A stretch of 5,475 bases of DNA, taken from the NCBI GenBank assembly GCA_025928435.1, contig JAICJM010000235.1, positions 1 to 5,475 on the forward strand, written 5' to 3'. Source of the DNA: Thermoleophilia bacterium. GTDB lineage: Bacteria; Actinomycetota; Thermoleophilia; Gaiellales; JAICJC01. Within the stretch, counting starts at the first letter, position 1. Every line of letters begins with the position of its first letter. The notes under the pieces are model-generated. The model worked only from the letters and a program-made list of their open reading frames with translations. It was not told the origin of the DNA and did not search any database. Positions 1-5,475 of the stretch are shown one piece after another. Made by a program: the position numbers and the translations under genes.

Positions 1-989
1 AGCGGCTCGACCGCCTGCACCGTGCCCTTCCCGTAGGTGCGCCGGCCGACCAGCAGCGCGCCCGCATCGGCCTTGAGCGCGCCGGCCACGGCCTCGGCGG
101 CGCTGGCGGTGCCGCCGTTGATCAGGACCGCCATCGGCAGCAGGCCGATGTCGGTGCCGTCGGCGACGAACTCGCGCGGCGGCTCATGGCGGCCGCGGGT
201 CGTCACGACGACGCCCTTGTTCGCGAACACCCGCACCACAGCGACCGCCTGCGAGAGCAGCCCGCCCGGATTGCCGCGCAGGTCGAGGATCACGGCCTGG
301 TGCTTGCGGCGGGCCCGGTCCGCGGCCGCGCGCACCTTCGCGGCGGCGGTGGTGGGGAAGCTCACGAGCCGGATCACGCACACCTTCAATCCGCCCACGC
401 TCACCACGTGCGTGACGACGGACGGCAGCTTGATGGGCCGGCGGACGACCGTCAGGGACATCGGGTCGAGCTGGCCGGTGCGCATGATCTGCAGGTGCAG
501 CTGCGAGCCGACCCGGCCGCCGATGAGGTCGACAGCGCGCTGGTAGGAGAGGCTCGCCAGGGAGGTACCGTCGATCGTCGTGATCACGTCGCCCGGACGG
601 ATCCCGGCCGCGCGGCCGGGAAGGCCGGGGATCGAGGCCGTCACAAGCAGGCCCCGCTGCGCGCGGTGCAGCGCCAGGCCCATGCCCTGATAGGTGCCCG
701 CCTCGGCCGCCTTGAGCTGACTGTAGGCCGCCGGCGGCAGGTAGCGGGTGTAGGGATCGCCGAGCGTACGCAGCATCGCGTTGACGTCGCGGGCGCGGTA
801 GACGCGGCGCGGGAGGGCCCGGTAGTAGTAGGCCTCGAGATCGTCGAGCACCTGCGACCGCAGCGACGACGGGGGGGGCGGCGGCTTCGGCTCCGTCAGC
901 GACTGCGTCTGGAGCTCGAAACCGACCGCGAATGATGCGATCAGCGCCACGGCGGCTACGGCCGGCACGAGTAGTCGGTGCCCCTTCAC
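1..989 (-). CDS. S41 family C-terminal processing peptidase with PDZ domain (3' end beyond window)
   Basis: This is a membrane-anchored serine protease of the Ctp/Prc/Tsp family, which trims or degrades extracytoplasmic proteins from their C-termini. I read the frame by hand from GTG 989-987; it stays open for 329 codons to the window edge, so the C-terminus is missing. Residues 1-4 (start, K, G, H) and Arg5 precede a hydrophobic segment at about 6-24 (LLVPAVAAVALIASFAVGF), a signal peptide or anchor. A Pro-rich linker follows at 34-40, then DPYTRYLPPAAY near 78-89 and a PDZ domain at about 100-170 (GRAAGIRPGDVITTIDG). The protease core has DLRGNPGG and the catalytic pair Ser296 (NGGTASAAE) and Lys321 (TYGKGTVQ). 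Their 25-residue spacing matches E. coli Tsp Ser430/Lys455. It lies 40 bases after ftsX, as ctpB follows ftsEX in Bacillus. Targets are unknown, so I give no symbol. Confidence 0.93.
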   Translation of the reverse strand, partial: MKGHRLLVPAVAAVALIASFAVGFELQTQSLTEPKPPPPPSSLRSQVLDDLEAYYYRALPRRVYRARDVNAMLRTLGDPYTRYLPPAAYSQLKAAEAGTYQGMGLALHRAQRGLLVTASIPGLPGRAAGIRPGDVITTIDGTSLASLSYQRAVDLIGGRVGSQLHLQIMRTGQLDPMSLTVVRRPIKLPSVVTHVVSVGGLKVCVIRLVSFPTTAAAKVRAAADRARRKHQAVILDLRGNPGGLLSQAVAVVRVFANKGVVVTTRGRHEPPREFVADGTDIGLLPMAVLINGGTASAAEAVAGALKADAGALLVGRRTYGKGTVQAVEP

Positions 990-998
990 CGACTGACG

Positions 999-1004
999 AT
1001 TGTA
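999..1004 (-). promoter_or_regulatory. Candidate -10 box (TACAAT) before the S41 peptidase
   Basis: The 40-base gap between ftsX and the peptidase contains TACAAT, a five-of-six match to the bacterial -10 consensus, in otherwise very GC-rich sequence. The position about 17 bases upstream has CTCCCA, only a weak -35 match. A start 5-7 bases downstream of the box would lie 3-5 bases before the GTG, giving an almost leaderless mRNA. This fits the lack of a visible ribosome-binding site before that GTG. The peptidase could instead be made only by read-through from ftsX. The match is visible; activity is inferred. Confidence 0.35.
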
Positions 1005-1029
1005 TCCGTTGCGGCGGGCGGTGGGAGCG

Positions 1030-1908
1030 TTAGACGCGCAGGAAGCGGCGCAATGTGATCCCTGACCCGAACGCGCCCAGCAGCAGGCCGAATGCGGCCA
1101 GCATCGCGATCAGGAGCGGCACGCCCACGAGCCGGGCCGGATCGGTCAGGCCGCGGTCGTAGCTGTTCAGCGCGAAATAGACGATCGCGAGCATGAGAAG
1201 CGCCCCGACCGCGCCCAGGAGCCCGGTGAGCATGCCCTCGAGCATGAACGGCAGGCGCACGAACGCGTTCGTCGCGCCGACGAGCTTCATCACCTCGATC
1301 TCACGCCGGCGCGAGAAGATCGAGAGCCGGATCGTGTTCTGGATCAGCACGACCGCCGCGATCCCGAGCAGCAGCATCAACCCGAACACGAAGTAGAGGA
1401 TGTATTTCAGCGTGTTCAGGACGCGGTCGGTGATCTTCTTGCCGTAGGTCACGCAGGGTGGGCTGCCGCAGTTGTGCACCGCCGAGATCTGCTGCGCCGC
1501 CGCGGCGGTCGCCGACGCCTTGTTGGCGTCGGTGAGCTTCACGTAGAAGGCCGGCGGGAGCGGATTGAAGTTCAGCGTCGATGCCGCCTTCCGGGCCGGC
1601 TCCGACATCTTCCTGAGCGCCGCGTCGGGGGACACGTACTCGTAGGACTTCACGTTGGGCAGCGCCTTCACCTGGTTCGCGACCTGGCCCCGCGCGTCCC
1701 CGTTGTGCGCATAGGACGACGGCAGGTACAGCTTGAGCGTCACCTCGTTGCGGACGCCGACCGCGTAGTGGTAGACCCACCAGGCCGTCGTCACGAAGAT
1801 CCCGAGCAGGAAGGTGACGATCAGGACCGTCACCGTGGCCGCCATCGTGGTGGCGGCATTCGAGCGGATCGATGCGAGCGCCTCCCAGAAGAAGAAGCGC
1901 CACCTCAC
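1030..1908 (-). CDS. ftsX: Cell division protein FtsX, membrane subunit of FtsEX
   Basis: FtsX is the permease-like partner of FtsE and carries its conformational signal to extracytoplasmic wall hydrolases or their adaptors. I place the start at GTG 1908-1906, giving 292 residues beginning [17 protein letters not shown]; it overlaps the ftsE TGA as GTGA. The open frame continues far upstream, but there it is only the out-of-frame shadow of ftsE. Topology by eye: cytoplasmic N-terminus, membrane helix 1 at about 24-46, an extracytoplasmic domain at about 50-167, helix 2 at 169-190, the conserved cytoplasmic segment SRRREIEVMKLVGATN at 199-214, helix 3 at about 222-248 and helix 4 at about 262-285. 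Length and four-helix layout are typical. The outer domain has two close cysteines, Cys147 and Cys152 (NCGSPPC), possibly a disulfide. The stop is TAA at 1032-1030. Confidence 0.95.
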   Translation of the reverse strand: MRWRFFFWEALASIRSNAATTMAATVTVLIVTFLLGIFVTTAWWVYHYAVGVRNEVTLKLYLPSSYAHNGDARGQVANQVKALPNVKSYEYVSPDAALRKMSEPARKAASTLNFNPLPPAFYVKLTDANKASATAAAAQQISAVHNCGSPPCVTYGKKITDRVLNTLKYILYFVFGLMLLLGIAAVVLIQNTIRLSIFSRRREIEVMKLVGATNAFVRLPFMLEGMLTGLLGAVGALLMLAIVYFALNSYDRGLTDPARLVGVPLLIAMLAAFGLLLGAFGSGITLRRFLRV

Positions 1909-2717
1909 CCCTCGTACCCCCCGCGGCGATCGTCGCGGACGACCCGTCCGCCCTCCAGCTGGATGACGCGGCGCCGCATCTTGTCGACCATCTCGCGGTC
2001 GTGGGTCGCCATCACCACGGTGGTGCCGGCCCGGTTGATGCGGTAGAGCAGCTGCATGATCCCGACGGACGTGTCCGGGTCGAGGTTGCCCGTGGGCTCG
2101 TCCGCGATCAGGAGCGGCGGGTGGTTGACGAACGCCCGCGCCACCGAGACGCGCTGCTGCTCGCCGCCGGAGAGCTCGTGGGGATAGCGGTCGCCCTTGT
2201 CGGCCAGACCGACCAGACCGATGATGTCCGGCACCTTCTTGCGGATCTCGGCCCGCGACTTGCCCTGCACCTGCAGCGCGTAGGCGACATTCTGGTAGAC
2301 GGTGCGGTTCGGCAGGAGCTTGAAGTCCTGGAACACGCAGCCGATGTTGCGGCGCAGGATCGGCACCCGCGAGCGCTTCAGCTTCGGCAGCGACCGCCCG
2401 CCGACGATCAGGTTGCCCGCCGAGGCGTCGAGCTCCTTCAGGAGCAGCTTGATGAACGTCGACTTGCCCGACCCGGAGGGACCCACCAGGAACACGAACT
2501 CGCCCTTGTCGATCTGGAGCGAGACGTCGTTCAGGCCCATCACGCCGCCTCCGTACGACTTGGTCACGCCGTCGAAGATGATCATCGCCTGGGCGGCGGC
2601 GCGCGGGGCGTCCGGCGGTGGCGGCGCGACTGCCGATCTGCCCGGGACGCCTCCCGGCTCGAACGCCGGCGGCGGCACGTCGGAGACGGCCTGGTGAACT
2701 CGGATCTGGTTGTTCAT
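1905..2717 (-). CDS. ftsE: Cell division ATP-binding protein FtsE
   Basis: FtsE is the cytoplasmic ABC ATPase that pairs with FtsX. ATP hydrolysis drives FtsX to activate peptidoglycan hydrolases at the division site or cell wall; it is not thought to transport a substrate. With the ATG at 2717 the protein has 270 residues: Walker A GPSGSGKS at 79-86, Q-loop Gln130 in [14 protein letters not shown], signature LSGGEQQR at 182-189, Walker B LLIADEP at 202-208 with Glu207, D-loop GNLD at 210-213, and H-loop His239 in ATHD. The ABC core begins at Met45 ([13 protein letters not shown]); starting there (2585) would give 226 residues, the usual FtsE length. The first 44 residues are Pro/Ala-rich and resemble no domain I know, but third codon positions are mostly G or C, which favours coding. 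Neither start has a clear ribosome-binding site. The TGA stop overlaps ftsX, indicating coupled translation. Confidence 0.95.
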   Translation of the reverse strand: MNNQIRVHQAVSDVPPPAFEPGGVPGRSAVAPPPPDAPRAAAQAMIIFDGVTKSYGGGVMGLNDVSLQIDKGEFVFLVGPSGSGKSTFIKLLLKELDASAGNLIVGGRSLPKLKRSRVPILRRNIGCVFQDFKLLPNRTVYQNVAYALQVQGKSRAEIRKKVPDIIGLVGLADKGDRYPHELSGGEQQRVSVARAFVNHPPLLIADEPTGNLDPDTSVGIMQLLYRINRAGTTVVMATHDREMVDKMRRRVIQLEGGRVVRDDRRGGYEG

Positions 2718-2841
2718 GGGCGGCTTCGGATCGCCGCGGCGGGCGATAGGTGCGCACCCAGGGTACCGGTGCGGCCGGACAGGTGCAAACGACAGGTCGC
2801 GCGTTCCCAGCGTTTGCCAAATCCATCCATGCGTCCTGCCC

Positions 2842-2872
2842 GCACCAAAAGGGATCAGACCCCTTTCGGCGC
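2842..2872 (-). repeat. 12-bp inverted repeat across the prfB stop codon
   Basis: Arms 2842-2853 and 2861-2872 are inverted copies around a 7-base loop, 2854-2860. In the prfB transcript they read GCGCCGAAAGGG and CCCUUUUGGUGC. All 12 positions pair, two of them as G-U; on the plus strand those two would be A-C mismatches, so the structure fits the prfB-sense RNA best. A further G-U and U-A pair can close the loop to CUG, placing the UGA stop (2857-2855) at the hairpin tip. No U-run follows the stem, so it is not a textbook intrinsic terminator. It could be a 3'-end mRNA structure, a weak terminator, or one copy of a dispersed palindrome of the GGGGTCAGACCCC kind. Confidence 0.7.
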
Positions 2873-3998
2873 AACCGCGGCGCGGCGCAGGAGCTCAGCC
2901 CGGATGAGCTCGTCGAGGTCGCCGTCGAGCACGCCCTGGGCGTTCCCGACCTTCATGTTCGTGCGGTGGTCGTTCACCATCGTGTACGGGTGCAGGACGT
3001 ATGACCGGATCTGGCTCCCGAAGGAGATGTCCTGGGCCTCGCCCCGTTCCTTCGCCATGGCCGCCTCGCGCTCCTCGTGCTCCCGCTCGATCAGCCGCGA
3101 CTTCAGGATCCGCATCGCCTGGGCCTTGTTCTGGAGCTGCGAGCGCTCGTTCTGGCACTGGACGACGATCCCGGTCGGGATGTGCGTGAGGCGCACCGCG
3201 GAGTCGGTCTTGTTGACGTGCTGGCCGCCGGCGCCCTGCGAGCGGTACGTGTCGATGCGCAGGTCGGCCTCATCGATCTCGACGTCGACGTCGTCGTCGA
3301 CGAACGGCGACACCTCCACCTGGGCGAAGCTCGTGTGCCTGCGGTGGGCCGAGTCGAACGGCGACAGCCGCACCAGCCTGTGGACGCCCTTCTCGGCCTG
3401 CATGATCCCGTACGCGTTGTCGCCGGTGAGGGTGAAGGTGGCGCTTTTCAGGCCCGCCTCCTCCCCCGGCGTCGCCTCGAGCAGCTCCGTCTTGAACCCC
3501 CGCGCCTCGGCCCAGCGCAGGTACATGCGCAGGAGCATCTCGGCCCAATCCTGGCTGTCGGTGCCGCCCGCGCCCGCGTGCACGCCGACGACCGCCGGGC
3601 CGGTGTCGTACTCGCCGGTGAAGAGGGCCTCCTCCTGGAGCCGGCCCAGGTCGCCGGTCAGGGACGCCAGGGAGCGCTCGAGCTCGGCCTTCCACTCGGG
3701 ATCGTCGGCCGCCATCTCGAGCATTCCGTCCAGCTCGCCGGTCTCATCCTGCAGGCGCTCGAACATGTCCAGATTGCGCTGCGTCCGTGCCAGCTCGGAC
3801 GACGTGCGGGCGGCCCGGCGCTGGTCGTCCCAGAACCCCGGCTGCACCGTCTCGGCCTCGAGCTCGGCCTTGCGCGCGCTCAGCGCATCGGGGTCAAAGG
3901 TAATCACGAACCCAGTGCAGCTGGGCTCTGATCTCCTCGACCGCCGCGCGCAGCTCGTCCAGCGAGCGGGGCTCCGGTGTGTGGCCGTTATGCGCCAT
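2855..3998 (-). CDS. prfB: Peptide chain release factor 2 (RF2), expressed by programmed +1 frameshift
   Basis: RF2 recognises UGA and UAA in the ribosomal A site and triggers release of the finished peptide. Translation starts at ATG 3998-3996, inside the secA end, and reads [10 protein letters not shown]...VRDYL for 34 codons to an in-frame TGA at 3896-3894. Skipping T3896 moves into the frame that begins [11 protein letters not shown] and runs to TGA at 2857-2855. The joined product has 380 residues (E. coli RF2 has 365). Visible marks are the N-terminal helical domain, the stop-codon-reading tripeptide SPF at 212-214 in [16 protein letters not shown], and the peptidyl-transferase motif GGQ at 257-259 in [14 protein letters not shown]; its Gln is the PrmC methylation site in this family. 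Neither frame alone encodes a whole RF2. No strong ribosome-binding site precedes the ATG, so coupling to secA translation is likely. A single-frame gene call would lose the first 34 residues or add an unrelated secA-shadow N-terminus. Confidence 0.95.
3893..3907 (-). promoter_or_regulatory. prfB: prfB programmed +1 frameshift site (CTT TGA C)
   Basis: On the minus strand the site reads GTGAT TAC CTT TGA C. CTT (3899-3897) is the slippery Leu codon, TGA (3896-3894) is the in-frame stop, and the next base C gives a weak termination context. This equals the E. coli core TAT CTT TGA C, and the peptide before it (RDYL) resembles E. coli RGYL. When RF2 is scarce the UGA is read slowly, tRNA-Leu slips to UUU, and reading resumes at GAC, making more RF2. 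The E. coli stimulator AGGGGG, three bases before CTT, is missing; GTGAT occupies that place and could pair with the 3' end of 16S rRNA (AUCAC). The core is seen directly; the stimulator role is inferred. Confidence 0.92.
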
Positions 3999-5475
3999 GG
4001 CACTTCTTGAACTTCTTGCCCGAGCCGCACCAGCACGGGTCGTTGCGGCCGACGTCGCGGTCGCGGTCGACGTGTCGCTGCTCGACGACCGGGAAGGCCT
4101 CGGCCTCCTCCAGCACCTCGCCGTTCTGCGCGCCGGCGGCGGCCAGCGCCTCGAGCGTCGCCGCGTCGTCGTGCTCGTACGAGTACTGGCGGGTGGTGTT
4201 CTGGGGCGAGTGGTCGTACTGGGCCTCGTCCTCGATCTGCACCTCGACGTGCATCAGCGCCCGGACGGTCTCCTGCTTCACCAGGAAGTCCATCTCGTTG
4301 AACATGGCTGCGCCCTCGGCCCGGTACTCGACCAGCGGGTCCTTCTGGGCGTAGCCGCGCAGGCCGATGCCCTGGCGCATGTAGTCCATGTTGTCGAGGT
4401 GCTCGCGCCAGCGCACGTCGAGCACCTGCAGGACGACCCAGCGCTCGAGGTTCCGGGTCAGCTCCTCGCCCCACTCCTTCTCCCGCGCCTCGTAGGACGA
4501 GATCGCGTCGTCGAAGATGCGGTCGAGCAGGTCCTCGCGGGAGACCTGCTCGCGGTCGATCGTCGCCAGGTCGATCCGGATCGGGTAGATCGACTGGAGC
4601 GCGACCCACATGCCCTCCCAGTCCCAGTCCTCCGCGAAGCCCGCGCCGCCGGTGTGGGCGTCGACGGCCGCCTCGACCACGTCCTCGAACCAGCCGACCA
4701 CCATCTCGTGCAGGTCCTCGCCCTCGAGGATCTCGCGCCGGGTCGCGTACACCTGCTCCCGCTGCTCGTTCAGGACGTCGTCGTACTTGACGACGTTCTT
4801 GCGGTTCACGAAGTGGAACTCCTCCACCTTCTTCTGGGCGCCCTCGATGCGGCTCGTGAGCATCTTGGCCTCGATCGGCTCGCCGTCCGGCGGCCCGAAG
4901 CGGGAGTCGAGGATCTTGTAGATCCGCTCGCCCGCGAACAGGCGGATGACCTCGTCCTGGGCGGAGAGGTAGAAGCGCGACTCGCCCGGGTCGCCCTGGC
5001 GGCCCGAGCGGCCGCGGAGCTGGTTGTCGATCCGGCGCGACTCGTGTCGCTCGGTGCCGAGCACGTACAGGCCGCCCAGGCCGGCGACGCCCTGGCCGAG
5101 CTTGATGTCGACGCCGCGGCCGGCCATGTTGGTCGCGATGGTGACCGCGCCCGGCTCACCGGCCTTCTCGATGATGAGCGCCTCGCGCTCGTGGTTCTTC
5201 GCGTTCAGCACCTCGTGCGGGATCCCGCGCCGCCCGAGCAGGGTCGAGAGGTGCTCCGACACCTCGACCGAGATCGTGCCCACGAGCACCGGCTGGCCGG
5301 TTGCGTGGCGGTCGACGATGTCCTCGACCACCGCCGCGAACTTCTCGTCCTTGGTGCGGTAGATCTGGTCGTTCTGATCCGCGCGGACCATCGGCCGGTG
5401 GGTCGGGATCGGCACGACCTCGAGCTTGTAGATGTCGTGGAACTCGTTCGCCTCGGTGAGGGCCGTGCCCGTCAT
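3988..5475 (-). CDS. secA: Preprotein translocase ATPase SecA, C-terminal part (5' end beyond window)
   Basis: SecA is the cytoplasmic ATPase that pushes unfolded preproteins through the SecYEG channel. The 495 visible residues begin at MTGTALTEANEFHDIY, the conserved end of the first nucleotide-binding domain. That Met is internal: SecA is usually 800-950 residues, so about the first half lies beyond base 5475. Visible parts, numbered from the window edge: NBD2 with VLVGTIS near 63-69, motif V TNMAGRGVD at 115-123 and motif VI QLRGRSGRQGD at 152-162; the helical scaffold and two-helix finger around 343-400 (WREHLDNMDYMRQGIGLRGY); an acidic variable linker; and a C-terminal zinc motif with Cys481, Cys483, Cys492 and His493 ([19 protein letters not shown]). 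Val122 replaces the usual Thr of AGRGTD. The stop is TAA, and the last 11 bases overlap prfB. The family assignment is secure. Confidence 0.97.
   Translation of the reverse strand: MTGTALTEANEFHDIYKLEVVPIPTHRPMVRADQNDQIYRTKDEKFAAVVEDIVDRHATGQPVLVGTISVEVSEHLSTLLGRRGIPHEVLNAKNHEREALIIEKAGEPGAVTIATNMAGRGVDIKLGQGVAGLGGLYVLGTERHESRRIDNQLRGRSGRQGDPGESRFYLSAQDEVIRLFAGERIYKILDSRFGPPDGEPIEAKMLTSRIEGAQKKVEEFHFVNRKNVVKYDDVLNEQREQVYATRREILEGEDLHEMVVGWFEDVVEAAVDAHTGGAGFAEDWDWEGMWVALQSIYPIRIDLATIDREQVSREDLLDRIFDDAISSYEAREKEWGEELTRNLERWVVLQVLDVRWREHLDNMDYMRQGIGLRGYAQKDPLVEYRAEGAAMFNEMDFLVKQETVRALMHVEVQIEDEAQYDHSPQNTTRQYSYEHDDAATLEALAAAGAQNGEVLEEAEAFPVVEQRHVDRDRDVGRNDPCWCGSGKKFKKCHGA

Noticed and set aside
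186..935. A plus-strand open frame of 249 codons antisense to the S41 peptidase
   Set aside because: The minus strand encodes a continuous S41 protease with its Ser/Lys pair. The plus-strand product has low-complexity composition and no recognisable motif.
2842..2872. Calling the prfB-end hairpin an intrinsic terminator
   Set aside because: Its Us are paired within the stem and GGGCAGG follows, so there is no U-run after the stem. I list it as an inverted repeat instead.
1909..2874. Upstream part of the long minus-strand frame that contains FtsX
   Set aside because: It is the out-of-frame shadow of ftsE. FtsX homology starts at the GTG at 1908, which overlaps the ftsE stop in the usual GTGA form.
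3272..3304. GTCGAC-rich trinucleotide repeats in prfB
   Set aside because: They encode the conserved acidic segment [13 protein letters not shown] of RF2, so codon content explains the repetition.
3893..3899. Sequencing error or pseudogene explanation for the broken prfB frame
   Set aside because: The break falls exactly at CTTTGAC, the known RF2 recoding site, with the right direction of shift and the expected peptide context. Everything downstream is intact.
1872..4010. A plus-strand open frame of 712 codons antisense to ftsE and prfB
   Set aside because: It is Arg/Ser-rich, resembles no family, and runs opposite two strongly supported genes. Long antisense frames are expected opposite GC-rich genes.
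3896..4609. Upstream 238 codons of the long minus-strand frame that contains most of RF2
   Set aside because: This stretch is the out-of-frame shadow of secA and then of the prfB leader. True RF2 begins at 3998 in the other frame and joins at the CTT TGA C site.

Overview
The window is GC-rich. All five convincing genes lie on the minus strand, so transcription runs right to left. In that order they are the C-terminal half of secA (protein export ATPase), prfB (release factor 2), ftsE and ftsX (the ABC-type FtsEX complex of cell division and wall hydrolysis), and a PDZ-containing S41 C-terminal processing peptidase cut off by the left edge. Both outer genes are incomplete only because the window ends.

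High GC, GTG starts, actinobacterial-looking FtsE sequence, a SecA without a long insertion after motif V, and the order secA-prfB-ftsEX-S41 peptidase suggest a deep-branching actinobacterium (Thermoleophilia or Rubrobacteria-like) or another high-GC Gram-positive relative. This is inference from family knowledge, not a proven assignment. The same order, with small insertions, is known in Bacillus (secA, prfB, ftsE, ftsX, ctpB).

Layout: secA (3988-5475) overlaps the prfB start by 11 bases. prfB (2855-3998) is not one open frame: codon 35 is an in-frame TGA inside CTT TGA C, and the rest of RF2 continues in the +1 frame. This is the classical RF2 autoregulatory frameshift. The prfB stop codon sits at the loop of a 12-bp inverted repeat. 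A 137-base gap follows, then ftsE (1905-2717), whose TGA overlaps the GTG start of ftsX (1030-1908) by 4 bases. After 40 bases containing a TACAAT box comes the S41 peptidase (1-989).

Functionally the cluster joins protein export (SecA), UGA/UAA termination with its own feedback loop (RF2), transmembrane control of peptidoglycan hydrolases (FtsEX), and extracytoplasmic proteolysis (S41 peptidase). I found no mobile element, CRISPR array, tRNA or rRNA, and no gap longer than 300 bases. The most notable features are the RF2 recoding site, which lacks the usual AGGGGG stimulator, and the hairpin across the prfB stop codon. I see no new multi-gene system.
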